In this document: positions 1-10,223 of the stretch, in pieces
How positions within the stretch are numbered: the stretch's first letter is position 1
Layout of the letters: each line of letters starts with the position of its first letter
Source of the DNA: Pseudomonas sp. UYIF39
GTDB lineage: Bacteria > Pseudomonadota > Gammaproteobacteria > Pseudomonadales > Pseudomonadaceae
DNA: 64,000 nucleotides
NCBI RefSeq assembly: GCF_029963765.1
Contig: NZ_JALBYU010000007.1
Span: 235,051 to 299,050 of the forward strand
Direction: 5' to 3'
The notes under the pieces: model-generated
Database searches by the model: none
Seen by the model: only the letters and a program-made list of their open reading frames with translations
Told to the model about the DNA's origin: nothing
Translations under genes and position numbers: made by a program

Positions 1-353
1 CTGTGAATTTTCGCCTCGGCCATGCCCTGATTGCGCAGCGGGAAGGCCAGGTTGTCGAACACCGTCATGGTGTCGTAGACCACCGGAAACTGGAAAACCT
101 GGGCGATGTTGCGCTTCTCCGGAGTCAGGTCGTTGACCACTTTGCTGTCGAACAGCACCTGACCCTGGGACGGACTGAGCAATCCGGAAATGATGTTGAG
201 CAAGGTCGACTTGCCGCAGCCCGACGGCCCGAGCAAGGCATAGGCACCGCCCTGCTCCCAGACGTGGTCCATCTCACGAATCGCATAATCCTCGGGGCCG
301 GTCGGCGTGCGGGTGTAACTGTGGGCGAGGTGCTGCAAACGAATTTCGGCCAT
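1..353 (-). CDS. ABC transporter ATP-binding protein, GlpT-like (partial, C-terminus beyond window)
   Basis: The first 117 residues of an ABC ATPase are visible, running off the left edge. Walker A GPSGCGKS is at residues 42-49 and a Q-loop (VFQFP) is near residue 88; the signature and Walker B lie outside the window. Its ATG overlaps the stop of the preceding ATPase gene (TGATG), so the two are translationally coupled. Paired, non-identical ATPases are typical of glycerol/sugar-alcohol importers of the GlpSTPQV type. The substrate is inferred from this arrangement only. It would act at the cytoplasmic face of the inner membrane. Confidence 0.8.
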   Translation of the reverse strand, partial: MAEIRLQHLAHSYTRTPTGPEDYAIREMDHVWEQGGAYALLGPSGCGKSTLLNIISGLLSPSQGQVLFDSKVVNDLTPEKRNIAQVFQFPVVYDTMTVFDNLAFPLRNQGMAEAKIH

Positions 354-1447
354 CAGGCAACCCTCGCGATACGGCGACCGGGCGCCTGGACCAGCCGCCC
401 CTGCATATCGAACACAAACAGTTTATGGGTCGGGATATAGATGCGAATCGGCGCATCGACGTCGTACTCGTGGACGCCGGGCAAGTGCAGCACCAGCAGG
501 AAATGTTCGTTGCGCACGTGCAGGAAGGTTTCCGACCCGCTGATCTCGGCCACCTCGACGGTCACCGCCAGTTCCAGGTCATCGTCGTTGCTAGGCACCA
601 GCGAAATATGGCTGGGCCGTACGCCAAAGCGAAACTCACCCTCGCCCACCGGCCGCAAATCGACGTTGAGCGGGAAGTGCACGAAATTGGCGAAGCTGAC
701 TTCGTTGCCGGCGATACGCCCCGGCATCAGGTTGATCGGCGGCTCGGAGAACAGCTCTGCCGCCAGCACCGTTTGCGGCTGGTGATACACCTCGGAAGAC
801 TTGCCGCTCTGAATCACCCGGCCTTCGTGAAGAATGGTGGTGGTGCCGCCCAGCGCCAGGGCTTCGTTGGGTTCGGTGGTGGCATAGATGGCGATGGTGT
901 GGCGAGCCTTGAACAGTTCGCGCATTTCCTGACGCAGTTCTTCGCGCAGTTTGTAGTCGAGGTTCACCAGCGGTTCGTCGAACAGTATCAGTTCGGCATC
1001 CTTGACCAGCGCCCGGGCCATCGCCGTGCGCTGTTGCTGACCACCGGAGAGTTCAAGCGGATGGCGCTGGAGAAATTTCTCGATGCGCAGCATCTTCGCG
1101 GTTTCCAGCACTTTGCTCTGAATCAACTCATTGGACATACCGCCCTGGCGTAACGGCGAGGCGATGTTCTCGAACACCGTCATGGTCGGGTAGTTGATGA
1201 ATTGCTGATAGACCATCGACACATTGCGCAAACGCACCGGGCGCTGGGTGACGTCGACGCCGTTCATCAGGATCCGACCGCTGTCGGGCTTGTCCAGACC
1301 GGCCATCAGGCGCATGAGACTGGTTTTGCCGGACAGCGTGCGCCCGAGCAAAACGTTGAAAGATCCGGCTTCGAAATTAAGGCACGCATCGTCGATCCAG
1401 GTCTGGCCCTCGACGGTACGGCTGACGTGCTCCAGGGTTAATGACAT
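353..1447 (-). CDS. ABC transporter ATP-binding protein, GlpS-like, with altered H-loop
   Basis: A 364-residue carbohydrate-type ABC ATPase with a C-terminal regulatory (TOBE-like) region from about residue 235. Walker A GRTLSGKT is at 35-42, signature LSGGQ at 133-137, and Walker B ILFDEP at about 154-159. The H-loop, usually YVTHD, reads YATTE, so the switch histidine is replaced by Thr191. This suggests one of the two composite ATP sites of the heterodimer is impaired or non-canonical. The gene leads the operon and sits behind a sigma-54 promoter. Glycerol as the substrate is a family-based inference; another polyol is possible. Confidence 0.8.
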   Translation of the reverse strand: MSLTLEHVSRTVEGQTWIDDACLNFEAGSFNVLLGRTLSGKTSLMRLMAGLDKPDSGRILMNGVDVTQRPVRLRNVSMVYQQFINYPTMTVFENIASPLRQGGMSNELIQSKVLETAKMLRIEKFLQRHPLELSGGQQQRTAMARALVKDAELILFDEPLVNLDYKLREELRQEMRELFKARHTIAIYATTEPNEALALGGTTTILHEGRVIQSGKSSEVYHQPQTVLAAELFSEPPINLMPGRIAGNEVSFANFVHFPLNVDLRPVGEGEFRFGVRPSHISLVPSNDDDLELAVTVEVAEISGSETFLHVRNEHFLLVLHLPGVHEYDVDAPIRIYIPTHKLFVFDMQGRLVQAPGRRIARVA

Positions 1448-1492
1448 GGCTCGGCCTTTTTATTATTGGAGTCAAGCGACCGGAGCTACAGA

Positions 1493-1507
1493 GCGACATT
1501 CGTGCCA
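1493..1507 (-). promoter_or_regulatory. Sigma-54 (-24/-12) promoter of the ABC operon
   Basis: Read on the minus strand the site is TGGCACGAATGTCGC, with a perfect -24 block (TGGCACG) and GG-N10-GC spacing; only one base of the -12 block (TCGC for TTGC) is off consensus. A start site near 1481 would leave a leader of about 34 nt before the ATG at 1447. A sigma-54 activator gene is divergently encoded next door, which fits. Confidence 0.8.
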
Positions 1508-1562
1508 GAAACTGCAAGCCGTTGATCTGGCTTGAGAATCTGTGAAACAAGGGCAAAACCGC

Positions 1563-1641
1563 GTTCATTGCTGAACAGAAATGAACAACCGCGACTGAAC
1601 AATTGAACAATCCGGCGGTTGACAATGAACAATAGTGAACA
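1563..1641. promoter_or_regulatory. Putative enhancer: cluster of six TGAACA repeats
   Basis: TGAACA occurs in the same orientation at 1572, 1582, 1596, 1604, 1626 and 1636, and GTTCA at 1563 makes a GTTCA-N4-TGAAC inverted repeat with the first copy. The cluster lies about 80-160 bp upstream of the start predicted for the sigma-54 promoter, the usual place for an activator-binding upstream sequence. The likely ligand is the regulator encoded at 1876-3729. Confidence 0.6.
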
Positions 1642-1693
1642 ACACTCTACGGATGCTTTAGCGACACGATTATCCAAATTCACCACGATCCTG

Positions 1694-1826
1694 TGTAGCA
1701 GCTGGCGAAGCCTGCGTTCGGCGACGCAGTCGTCGTAAAACCTGTATACGCGGTATTCCTGATACACCGCGACGCCTGATTTCACGACGACTACGTCGCC
1801 GAGCGCAGGCTCCGCCAGCTGCTACA
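1694..1826. repeat. REP-type long inverted repeat (BIME-like), GTAGCAGCTGGCG class
   Basis: TGTAGCAGCTGGCG at the left is matched by the reverse complement CGCCAGCTGCTACA at the right, with further complementary blocks (CAGTCGTCGT / ACGACGACT) inside. It sits in the intergenic region just upstream of the sigma-54 regulator. The same outer arm class recurs at 22340-22486. Confidence 0.8.
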
Positions 1827-1875
1827 GAATCGCGTTATTCATAACAAAAATAATAATGCTCAGAGATCGACTGCC

Positions 1876-3729
1876 ATGGCCGCACCTGCCTCGCCGCTCT
1901 CCCACGACGCCATCATTCAGGACTCCTGGAAACGTTGCCGCGCCTTCGGCCTCAACCATCAGAGCGCGCCAGCGTTCGATCAGCTACCGGCCGAAGGCAT
2001 CGCCCAATTGCTGGAGAGCCAGCATTCGCTGGTGCAGACCACGCATCAGGAAGTCCTGCCGTATTACGAAAACATCCTCAGCAACTCCAACTGCCTGATC
2101 ATGCTCGCCGACAATCAAGGCCAGGTCCTGACGTCGTGGGGCACACAGCGTTTTATCGAGCCGAGCCTGACCCGTGGTTTCAGCGCTGGCGCCAGCTGGA
2201 TGGAGCGTTGCAGCGGCACCAACGCCATAGGCACCGCCCTCGCCTGCGAGCAGGCCGTGCACATCGAACACGATGAACACTTTCTGAAAGCCAACCGCTT
2301 CATGACCGGTTCCGCCGCACCGATTTTCGATGCCGAACGCAAGGTGATCGCGGTGTTGGACGTGTCCAGCGACAGCTACCTGCCGCCATCCCACACGCTC
2401 GGCATGGTCAAGATGATGAGTCAGAGCGTGGAAAACCGGCTGATCCTCAACCTGTTCCATGGCCAGCATTTTCAACTGACGTTCAACACCGGGCTGAACA
2501 ACCTCGACAGTCAATGGGCCGGGCTGCTGATCTTTGACGAAACCGGGCAGGTGCTGTCTGCCAACCGCAGGGCTGACAATCTGCTGGGCATCAGTCTGTC
2601 GCGGGTCAGCGTCGAGAGTCTGTTCAAGGTCTCGCTGCTGGAGTTATTGAACCAGCCGGACGGCCTGCCGTTTGCCCTGCAAGCCTCGGGTCGCAACCGC
2701 TTTCAGTGCCTGTTGAAGCGGCCAAAACAGATGCCGATCCAGGCGCGGCTATTCTCTGCTGAACCCAAGAGCGCCGAACCCGCCGTCACCGCGCACGCCG
2801 CAATCAGTCTTAACACCCTGCACTTCGGCGACAGCCGAGTAGAAAAAGCCGTGCGCCAGGCCGAGCGCTTGCTGGAAAAAGACATTCCGTTGTTGATCCA
2901 TGGCGAAACCGGGGTCGGCAAGGAAGTCTTCGTCAAAGCCCTGCATCAGGCCAGCTCTCGGAGTGAACAACCGTTCATTGCCGTCAACTGTGCAGCCATC
3001 CCCGCCGAACTGGTGGAGTCCGAGCTTTTTGGCTACGAGAAAGGCGCGTTCACCGGTGCCAACCAGAAAGGCAGCATCGGGCTGATCCGCAAGGCCGACA
3101 AAGGCACCCTATTCCTTGATGAAATCGGCGATATGCCGTTGCCGACCCAGGCGCGATTGTTAAGGGTTTTGCAGGAGCGTTGCGTGCAACCGGTAGGCAG
3201 CAGCGAGTTGTTCCCGGTGGATATCCGGATTATTTCGGCAACCAACCGCTCGTTGCGCGAGCAGGTTCAGTTGGGGCGCTTCCGCGAGGACTTGTATTAC
3301 CGGATTGGTGGTTTGACCCTGGAACTGCCGCCGTTAAGAGAACGCAGTGACAAGCAGGCGCTGTTCAAGCGGCTGTGGGAACAGCATCGCGAACCGTCGC
3401 AATGGGCCGGGTTGAGCCGTGAAGTGATGGAGTTGTTCAGTCGTCATCCGTGGCCAGGAAATTTGCGTCAGGTCAGCAGCGTGATGCAGGTGGCGCTGGC
3501 CATGGCCGAGGAACAACCGGTGCGGCCGGAGCATTTGCCGGATGATTTCTTTGTTGATTTGGAGATGGAGCCGGTGGATTTACCGGAGCCGATGGCGGTG
3601 GATTTGAATGATGCCGAGGATTTGAATCGGCAGTTGGCGGCGGCTGGGGGGAATATCTCGCATTTGGCCCGGCGTCTGGGGGTTAGCCGTAACACCCTTT
3701 ACAAGCGGTTGCGCCAGTCGGAAAGCTGA
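1876..3729 (+). CDS. Sigma-54-dependent transcriptional activator, AcoR-like (GAF-AAA+-Fis)
   Basis: A 617-residue enhancer-binding protein. The N-terminal half resembles the GAF-type sensor of the AcoR family and has no response-regulator receiver. The AAA+ domain (about 315-540) has Walker A GETGVGKE, the sigma-54 contact loop GAFTGA, and Walker B LFLDEIGD. The C-terminus is a Fis-type helix-turn-helix (HLARRLGVSRNTLYKRL). The start ATGGCCGCA was chosen. It is divergent from the ABC operon, whose sigma-54 promoter it probably activates. The inducer, perhaps glycerol or a related alcohol, is inferred from context only. Confidence 0.9.
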   Translation: MAAPASPLSHDAIIQDSWKRCRAFGLNHQSAPAFDQLPAEGIAQLLESQHSLVQTTHQEVLPYYENILSNSNCLIMLADNQGQVLTSWGTQRFIEPSLTRGFSAGASWMERCSGTNAIGTALACEQAVHIEHDEHFLKANRFMTGSAAPIFDAERKVIAVLDVSSDSYLPPSHTLGMVKMMSQSVENRLILNLFHGQHFQLTFNTGLNNLDSQWAGLLIFDETGQVLSANRRADNLLGISLSRVSVESLFKVSLLELLNQPDGLPFALQASGRNRFQCLLKRPKQMPIQARLFSAEPKSAEPAVTAHAAISLNTLHFGDSRVEKAVRQAERLLEKDIPLLIHGETGVGKEVFVKALHQASSRSEQPFIAVNCAAIPAELVESELFGYEKGAFTGANQKGSIGLIRKADKGTLFLDEIGDMPLPTQARLLRVLQERCVQPVGSSELFPVDIRIISATNRSLREQVQLGRFREDLYYRIGGLTLELPPLRERSDKQALFKRLWEQHREPSQWAGLSREVMELFSRHPWPGNLRQVSSVMQVALAMAEEQPVRPEHLPDDFFVDLEMEPVDLPEPMAVDLNDAEDLNRQLAAAGGNISHLARRLGVSRNTLYKRLRQSES

Positions 3730-3786
3730 CTGCTGCTCGTGAAGGCGCCAGCCCTGTCACCGCAGACTAAAAACCTGCGCACAAAC

Positions 3787-3810
3787 AAAAACCCGCACAA
3801 GGCGGGTTTT
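3787..3810. terminator. Bidirectional rho-independent terminator
   Basis: The hairpin AAAACCCGC-acaag-GCGGGTTTT has A- and T-runs on both sides. It separates the convergent sigma-54 regulator gene and cysS and can serve both. Confidence 0.85.
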
Positions 3811-3831
3811 GTTTTGCAGCGACTAACGCAA

Positions 3832-5214
3832 TCAGTCAGCCAGACGCCACGTCGTCCCACCCTTCCCGTCTTCCAGCACCACGCCCATGGCGGTGAGCTG
3901 GTCGCGGATGCGGTCCGATTCGGCCCAATCTTTACCTGCACGAGCGGCCAGACGCGCGGCAATCAGCGCATCAACTTCAGCCGCATCAACCCGCCCTTCA
4001 GCACCGGCCTGCAGGAAGTCATCAGCTTCGAGCTGCAACACACCCAGCACACTGGCCAATTCCTTCAAGCGTGCCGCCAGACCCGCCGCCGCATCGAGAT
4101 CGCTCTCACGCAAACGGTTGATCTCGCGAACCATCTCGAACAGTACGGCACAGGCTTCCGGCGTGCCGAAGTCGTCGTTCATCACCTGAGTGAAACGCTC
4201 GACAAAGGCTTCACCACCGGCCGGCGCCACGTTCGGCAGGCCTTTCAACGAGTGGTAGAAACGCTCGAGTGCGCCTTTGGCGTCCTTGAGGTTGTCTTCC
4301 GAGTAGTTGATTGCGCTGCGGTAGTGGCTCGACACCAGCAGGTAACGCACGACTTCCGGGTGGTACTTTTCCAGCACGTCGCGAATGGTGAAGAAGTTGT
4401 TCAAGGACTTGGACATCTTCTCGCCATTGATGCGAATCATGCCGCAATGCATCCACGCGTTGGCGTAGGTCTTGCCGGTGGCCGCTTCACTCTGGGCGAT
4501 TTCGTTTTCGTGGTGCGGGAACTCGAGGTCGCTGCCGCCGCCATGAATGTCGAAGGTCTCGCCCAGGCAGCAGGTCGACATCACCGAGCACTCGATGTGC
4601 CAGCCCGGACGACCGTCGCCCCAAGGCGAAGGCCAGCTCGGCTCACCCGGCTTGGCGCCCTTCCACAGCACGAAGTCCAGCGGGTCCTGTTTGGACTCGT
4701 CGACTTCGATCCGCGCGCCGATGCGCAGGTCTTCGATTTTCTTGCGCGATAGCTTGCCGTAGCCCATGAACTTGGCGACGCGGTAGTACACGTCGCCATT
4801 GCCCGGAGCATAGGCGTAACCCTTGTCGATCAGGGTCTGGATCATGGTCTGCATGCCAGCGATGTGATCGGTGGCCCGCGGTTCCATGTCCGGCTTGAGG
4901 ATATTGAGGCGCGCCTCATCCTCATGCATCGCGGTGATCATGCGCTCGGTCAACACGTCGAACGGCTCGCCGTTCTCCTTGGCCCGATTGATGATCTTGT
5001 CTTCAATATCGGTGATGTTGCGCACATACGTCAGGTTATAACCGCTGAAGCGCAACCAGCGGGTCACCAGGTCGAACGCGACCATGCTGCGGCCGTGGCC
5101 AATGTGGCAGTAGTCGTACACGGTCATCCCGCAGACGTACATGCGCACATTGTTGCCATCCAGCGGCTTGAACACTTCTTTGCTCTTGGTGAGCGTGTTG
5201 TAGATCGTAAGCAC
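3832..5214 (-). CDS. cysS: Cysteinyl-tRNA synthetase
   Basis: A 460-residue class I aminoacyl-tRNA synthetase that charges tRNA-Cys in the cytoplasm. The HIGH motif (CHIGHGRSM) is at 37-40 and KMSKS ([11 protein letters not shown]) lies in the middle of the protein. Zinc-binding candidates are Cys28 and the later Cys/His residues of the GWHIECS and FPHHENE regions. Length is normal for the family. It lies 15 bp downstream of glnS on the same strand and is probably co-transcribed, ending at the terminator at 3787-3810. Confidence 0.97.
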   Translation of the reverse strand: MLTIYNTLTKSKEVFKPLDGNNVRMYVCGMTVYDYCHIGHGRSMVAFDLVTRWLRFSGYNLTYVRNITDIEDKIINRAKENGEPFDVLTERMITAMHEDEARLNILKPDMEPRATDHIAGMQTMIQTLIDKGYAYAPGNGDVYYRVAKFMGYGKLSRKKIEDLRIGARIEVDESKQDPLDFVLWKGAKPGEPSWPSPWGDGRPGWHIECSVMSTCCLGETFDIHGGGSDLEFPHHENEIAQSEAATGKTYANAWMHCGMIRINGEKMSKSLNNFFTIRDVLEKYHPEVVRYLLVSSHYRSAINYSEDNLKDAKGALERFYHSLKGLPNVAPAGGEAFVERFTQVMNDDFGTPEACAVLFEMVREINRLRESDLDAAAGLAARLKELASVLGVLQLEADDFLQAGAEGRVDAAEVDALIAARLAARAGKDWAESDRIRDQLTAMGVVLEDGKGGTTWRLAD

Positions 5215-5229
5215 TTTAGTTTCCTTGAA

Positions 5230-6927
5230 TCACTGGCCCCACGAATCACGCAAGGTCACGGTACGGTTGAACACCGGAGCGCCCGGTTTCGAGTCCTTGA
5301 TATCCGCGCAGAAGTAACCTTCGCGCTCGAACTGGAAACGGTCTTCCGGCTGTGCATTGCCCAGCGAAGGCTCGGCACGACAACCTGTGAGAACTTGCAG
5401 CGAGTCAGGGTTGATGTTGTCCAGGAAACTGGCGCTGTCTTCGGCCTTCTCAGGGTTGGCCGAGCGGAACAGGCGATCGTACAGACGCACTTCACACTCG
5501 ACGCTGGCCGCAGCCGGCACCCAGTGAACCACGCCTTTGACCTTGCGGCCTTCAGGGTTCTTGCCCAGGGTTTCCGGGTCGTAGGAGCAACGCAGTTCGA
5601 CGATGTTGCCATCGGCGTCCTTGATCGCTTCGTCGGCACGGATCACGTAGCTGCCGCGCAGACGCACTTCGCCAGCGGGTTCCAGCCGTTTGTAGCCTTT
5701 TGGCGGCTCTTCCATGAAGTCTTCACGGTCGATGTAGATCTCACGGGCGAACGGCAGAACGCGCACGCCCATGTCTTCTTTCGGGTGGCACGCCAATTCG
5801 AGGTTCTCGACCTGGCCTTCCGGGTAGTTGGTGATCACGACTTTCAGCGGACGCAGCACGCACATGGCGCGCGGGGCGCTGTGGTCGAGATCGTCGCGGA
5901 TGCTGAATTCGAGCATGCCGAAGTCCACTACGCCGTCGGAACGGTTGGTGCCGACCATTTCGCAGAAGTTGCGGATCGATTTCGGCGTATAACCACGCCG
6001 GCGGAAGCCGGACAGCGTAGACATGCGCGGATCGTCCCAGCCAAGAACGTGCTTTTCATCGACCAGTTGCTTGAGCTTGCGCTTGCTGGTGATCGTGTAG
6101 TTCAGGTTCAGACGGCTGAATTCGTACTGACGCGGTTGCGCCGGCACGGGCAGATTCTCGAGGAACCACTCGTACAGCGGACGATGGCTTTCGAACTCAA
6201 GGGTGCAGATCGAGTGGGTGATGCCTTCGATGGCGTCCGACTGACCGTGGGTGAAGTCGTAGTTCGGGTAGATGCACCACTTGTCACCGGTCTGGTGGTG
6301 GTGAGCGTGGCGGATGCGATACATGATCGGGTCGCGCAGGTTCATGTTCGGCGAGGCCATGTCGATCTTGGCCCGCAGCACGCGCGCGCCGTCCTGGAAT
6401 TCGCCGGCCTTCATGCGGGCGAACCAATCCAGGTTTTCTTCCACGGAACGATCGCGGAACGGGCTGTTCTTGCCCGGCTCGGTCAGGCTGCCACGGTATT
6501 CCTTGGCCTGTTCAGGGCTCAAGTCATCGACGTAGGCGTTGCCAGCCTTGATCAGTTCAACGGCCCAGTCGTGCAACTGGTCGAAATACTGCGAGGCGTA
6601 GCGCACTTCACCGGACCATTCGAAGCCCAGCCATTTGACGTCGCTTTCGATCGCGTCGATGTATTCCTGGTCTTCCTTGGCCGGGTTGGTGTCGTCGAAA
6701 CGCAGGTGCGTGACGCCGCCAAATTCCTGGGCCAGGCCGAAGTTCACGCAAATCGACTTGGCGTGACCAATGTGCAGGTAGCCGTTGGGCTCAGGCGGGA
6801 AACGGGTGACGATCTGCGTGTGCTTACCCGAGTCCAGGTCCGCCTGGATGATCGGGCGCAGGAAATTGACCGGCACGGCAGGGCCGGTCTTGGAATTCGA
6901 GGTAGGGTCGACAGTGGGCTTGCTCAT
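5230..6927 (-). CDS. glnS: Glutaminyl-tRNA synthetase
   Basis: A 565-residue class I synthetase. The HIGH region reads [15 protein letters not shown] and the KMSKS-equivalent is ITSKRKL. The catalytic core is followed by the two beta-barrel anticodon-binding domains typical of GlnRS. The frame is open for 41 more codons upstream, but the start at MSKPTVDP was chosen because the upstream stretch has no family resemblance and the length then fits the family. It is followed closely by cysS. Confidence 0.96.
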   Translation of the reverse strand: MSKPTVDPTSNSKTGPAVPVNFLRPIIQADLDSGKHTQIVTRFPPEPNGYLHIGHAKSICVNFGLAQEFGGVTHLRFDDTNPAKEDQEYIDAIESDVKWLGFEWSGEVRYASQYFDQLHDWAVELIKAGNAYVDDLSPEQAKEYRGSLTEPGKNSPFRDRSVEENLDWFARMKAGEFQDGARVLRAKIDMASPNMNLRDPIMYRIRHAHHHQTGDKWCIYPNYDFTHGQSDAIEGITHSICTLEFESHRPLYEWFLENLPVPAQPRQYEFSRLNLNYTITSKRKLKQLVDEKHVLGWDDPRMSTLSGFRRRGYTPKSIRNFCEMVGTNRSDGVVDFGMLEFSIRDDLDHSAPRAMCVLRPLKVVITNYPEGQVENLELACHPKEDMGVRVLPFAREIYIDREDFMEEPPKGYKRLEPAGEVRLRGSYVIRADEAIKDADGNIVELRCSYDPETLGKNPEGRKVKGVVHWVPAAASVECEVRLYDRLFRSANPEKAEDSASFLDNINPDSLQVLTGCRAEPSLGNAQPEDRFQFEREGYFCADIKDSKPGAPVFNRTVTLRDSWGQ

Positions 6928-7187
6928 AGGATCCTTGAACGTACAAGTGCGCGGCCAGTTGGCCAAATCAAAGCGGCGGTTAAAACAAAGGGGCTTATCA
7001 TAGCCGATGCCGTCAAGTCGCTGACAGCGCAGGGCAAAAAACGGCTGCATTTAATCGGATGCAAATGAAAAACAGCCTCGAAATTCGCGCTTGGCACGCT
7101 AAACTGCGCATCTTGGCCAAAATTGGCCGGACCGGTTGAGGGCTGCAAAGCCCCGAAACCCACGAATTCATATCAAGAGTACCGATC

Positions 7188-7691
7188 ATGACCCAAGTCA
7201 AACTGACCACCAACCATGGCGACATCGTCCTGGAACTGAACGCTGAAAAAGCCCCGATCACCGTGGCCAACTTCATCGAGTACGTCAAAGCCGGTCACTA
7301 CGAAAACACCGTTTTCCACCGCGTCATCGGTAACTTCATGATCCAGGGCGGCGGTTTCGAGCCAGGCATGAAAGAAAAGAAAGACAAGCGCCCAAGCATC
7401 CAGAACGAAGCCGACAACGGCCTGCCGAACGAGAAGTACACCGTGGCCATGGCCCGCACCATGGAGCCGCATTCGGCGTCCGCCCAGTTCTTCATCAACG
7501 TGGCTGACAACAGCTTCCTGAACCACAGCGCCAAGACCACTCAGGGCTGGGGCTACGCGGTATTCGCCAAAGTCGTTGCAGGCACCGACGTGGTCGACAA
7601 GATCAAAGGTGTTTCCACCACCATGAAGTCCGGCCACCAGGACGTACCAGCAGAAGACGTGATCATCGAGAAAGCCGAGATCATTGAGTGA
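7188..7691 (+). CDS. ppiB: Peptidyl-prolyl cis-trans isomerase B (cyclophilin)
   Basis: A 167-residue cyclophilin-type prolyl isomerase with no signal peptide, hence cytoplasmic. Hallmarks are [15 protein letters not shown], which carries the catalytic Arg, and [13 protein letters not shown]. It is divergent from glnS. Its TGA overlaps the GTG of lpxH by 4 bp (GTGA), so the two are translationally coupled, a conserved Pseudomonas arrangement. Confidence 0.96.
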   Translation: MTQVKLTTNHGDIVLELNAEKAPITVANFIEYVKAGHYENTVFHRVIGNFMIQGGGFEPGMKEKKDKRPSIQNEADNGLPNEKYTVAMARTMEPHSASAQFFINVADNSFLNHSAKTTQGWGYAVFAKVVAGTDVVDKIKGVSTTMKSGHQDVPAEDVIIEKAEIIE

Positions 7692-8440
7692 TACTGCTGA
7701 TTTCAGACTTGCATCTGGAAGAGGAGCGCCCGGACATCAGCCGGGCGTTTCTGGATTTGCTCGCCGGACGCGCCCGCTCGGCGAGTGCGTTGTACATCCT
7801 GGGCGACTTTTTCGAGGCGTGGATTGGCGACGATGCCATGACGCCGTTCCAGCGTTCCATCTGCCAGGCCCTGCGCGATCTTAGCGACAGCGGCACGGCC
7901 ATTTTTCTGATGCACGGCAATCGCGACTTCATGCTCGGCCAGGCCTTTTGCAAACAGGCCGGCTGCACGTTGTTGAAAGACCCGAGTGTCGTGCAGTTTT
8001 ACGGCGAGCCGGTGCTATTAATGCACGGCGACAGTCTCTGCACCCGCGACGAAGCCTATATGAAGCTGCGTCGCTACCTGCGTAACCCGATCACCCTGTT
8101 CATCCTGCGGCATCTGCCCTTGGGCACCCGGCATAAACTGGCGCGCAAGTTGCGCAGTGAAAGCCGCGCGCAGACGCGGATGAAGGCCAATGACATTGTT
8201 GATGTCACGCCGGAAGAAGTACCGCGGATCATGCAGGCCCATGGCGTGAAAACCTTGATCCATGGGCATACCCATCGCCCCGCTATCCACAAGTTGCAGA
8301 TTGGCGAGCAGGCGGCCAAGCGCATTGTGTTGGGTGATTGGGATCGTCAGGGGTGGGCGTTGCAGGTGGATGAGCAAGGGTTTGCGTTGGCGCCGTTTGA
8401 CTTCGCCCCACCGCCGCAACTTGCGGCACCCGCGAACTAA
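7688..8440 (+). CDS. lpxH: UDP-2,3-diacylglucosamine diphosphatase LpxH
   Basis: A 250-residue calcineurin-like metallophosphoesterase that cleaves UDP-2,3-diacylglucosamine to lipid X in lipid A synthesis, at the inner face of the cytoplasmic membrane. Metal-binding motifs in order are SDLHL near the N-terminus, [18 protein letters not shown], a central MHGD, and HGHTHRP near the C-terminus. It starts at GTG, overlapping the ppiB stop. Length is near the usual 240. Confidence 0.96.
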   Translation: MILLISDLHLEEERPDISRAFLDLLAGRARSASALYILGDFFEAWIGDDAMTPFQRSICQALRDLSDSGTAIFLMHGNRDFMLGQAFCKQAGCTLLKDPSVVQFYGEPVLLMHGDSLCTRDEAYMKLRRYLRNPITLFILRHLPLGTRHKLARKLRSESRAQTRMKANDIVDVTPEEVPRIMQAHGVKTLIHGHTHRPAIHKLQIGEQAAKRIVLGDWDRQGWALQVDEQGFALAPFDFAPPPQLAAPAN

Positions 8441-8483
8441 CGGCCAAACACAAAGCCCGCTCCCACAGGGTTTTGTGTTTGGC

Positions 8484-10013
8484 TCAATGACCGGAGGCCG
8501 CAGGCCCGGCCTTCGCCGCAAACGGCGGTTTCGCCAGCCACACCAGCACAATCAAGCCCATGAATGCCCACCCCAGCAACGTGAAGTAATCCACGGTGGA
8601 GAGCATGTACGCCTGACTGGTCAGCACATGATCCAGTTGCGCATACGCCGGATTGCTCGCCCCGCCCAGGCTGTTCAACGCCTCGCGGGTAGCCGGCTCA
8701 TAGGTGCTGATGCTTTCGCTCATATAGGCGTGGTGCTGATTGGCCCGGCGAATCCAGATCCAGGTCGTCAACGACGCCGCAAAACTGCCGCCCAAGGTCC
8801 GCAGGAACGTCGCCAGGCCCGCGCCGTCGGCGATCTGGCTCGGAGGCAGGTCCGACATCAGAATGCTCAAGGTCGGCATGAAGAACAGCGCCACGCCGAT
8901 CCCCATAAACAGCTGTACCAGGGCAATGTGCTGGAAGTCCACTTCATTGGTAAACCCGGCACGCATGAAGCAGCTCAGGCCAATCGCCAGGAACGCTAGG
9001 CCGGCCAGCAGCCGCAGGTCGAATTTGTGTGCGTACTTGCCGACAAACGGCGACATCAGCACCGGCAGAATACCGATCGGTGCCACCGCCAGCCCCGCCC
9101 ACGTCGCCGTGTAACCCATTTGGGTTTGCAGCCATTGCGGCAGGATCAGGTTGATCCCGAAGAACCCGGCGTAACCCAACACCAGCACAATCGTGCCGAT
9201 GCGGAAGTTGCGGTAAGCGAACAACCGCAGATTGACCACCGGGTGTTTGTCGGTCATTTCCCAGATCACGAATACCGCCAGCGCGATCACCGAAATGGCC
9301 GCGCCGATGAGGATGAAGCTCGACTCGAACCAATCCAGGTCGTTGCCCTTGTCGAGGATCACCTGCAACGCGCCGACGCCAATGATCAGGCTGATCAAAC
9401 CGACGTAATCCATCGGCTGATAGCTGGTTTCCACCGGACGCATCTTGAGCTGCGAACGCACCACCATCACCGCGAAAACACCGATCGGCACGTTGATAAA
9501 GAAGATCCACGGCCAGCTATAGCTGTCGGTAATCCAGCCGCCGAGGATGGGGCCGGCAATCGGCGCCACCACCGTGACCATCGCCAGCAATGCCAGGGCC
9601 ATGCCACGCCTGGCGGGCGGATAGACGGCAATCAGCAGCGTTTGAGTCATCGGGTACAAGGGACCTGCCACCAGACCTTGCAGCACCCGAAAGCCGATCA
9701 ATTCCGGCATCGACGTCGAGATACCGCACAGAAACGAAGCCAGAACGAACAGAATCGTCGCCCAGAGAAACAGCTTCACCTCGCCGAAGCGCCGGCTAAG
9801 CCAACCGGTCAGCGGCAGCGCGATGGCATTGCTCACGGCGAACGAAGTAATCACCCAAGTGCCCTGCTCCGAACTCACGCCGAGGTTGCCGGAAATCGTC
9901 GGCAGCGCCACGTTGGCGATGGTGGTGTCGAGCACTTGCATGAAGGTCGCCAGCGACAGGCCGATGGTGCTGAGCAACAAGCTGGGCGGCGTAAAAGAGG
10001 CGTTATTGCTCAT
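8484..10013 (-). CDS. MFS multidrug efflux transporter, EmrB/DHA2 family
   Basis: A 509-residue inner-membrane proton-coupled exporter with about 14 predicted hydrophobic segments. The motif-C-like stretch LQGLVAGPLYPMTQ and the PIAGPILGGWI region are typical of EmrB/QacA drug:H+ antiporters. It is the last gene of a MarR - outer-membrane lipoprotein - EmrA - EmrB operon; a 210-bp gap with a REP-type repeat separates it from the EmrA gene, which could alter downstream expression. Substrates cannot be read from the sequence. Confidence 0.9.
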   Translation of the reverse strand: MSNNASFTPPSLLLSTIGLSLATFMQVLDTTIANVALPTISGNLGVSSEQGTWVITSFAVSNAIALPLTGWLSRRFGEVKLFLWATILFVLASFLCGISTSMPELIGFRVLQGLVAGPLYPMTQTLLIAVYPPARRGMALALLAMVTVVAPIAGPILGGWITDSYSWPWIFFINVPIGVFAVMVVRSQLKMRPVETSYQPMDYVGLISLIIGVGALQVILDKGNDLDWFESSFILIGAAISVIALAVFVIWEMTDKHPVVNLRLFAYRNFRIGTIVLVLGYAGFFGINLILPQWLQTQMGYTATWAGLAVAPIGILPVLMSPFVGKYAHKFDLRLLAGLAFLAIGLSCFMRAGFTNEVDFQHIALVQLFMGIGVALFFMPTLSILMSDLPPSQIADGAGLATFLRTLGGSFAASLTTWIWIRRANQHHAYMSESISTYEPATREALNSLGGASNPAYAQLDHVLTSQAYMLSTVDYFTLLGWAFMGLIVLVWLAKPPFAAKAGPAASGH

Positions 10014-10068
10014 CGCGAATCCTTTGAGACTTCATTGGCGCTGCACCTGTTACAGACACAGTTGACCT

Positions 10069-10205
10069 TGTGGGAGCGAGCCTTTGTGGTGAGGGGATTT
10101 ATCCCCGTTCGGCTGCGAAGCAGTCGTCAACTCATAATGCGGTTGGACTTTGAAGTGCTGGGGTCGCTTCGCGACCCAACGGGGATAAATCCCCTCGCCA
10201 CAAAG
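10069..10205. repeat. REP-type inverted repeat within efflux operon
   Basis: Arms TTTGTGGTGAGGGGATTTAT and ATAAATCCCCTCGCCACAAA are near-perfect inverted copies flanking a shorter internal hairpin (GGGTCGCTTCGCGACCC). It occupies the gap between the emrA-like and emrB-like genes of one operon. A related element lies at 13517-13672. Confidence 0.8.
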
Positions 10206-10223
10206 GGTCGGTGTGATGGCGAA

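Noticed and set aside
6928..7050. Longer glnS start 41 codons upstream
   Set aside because: The added residues lack GlnRS similarity and the shorter start gives the normal family length.
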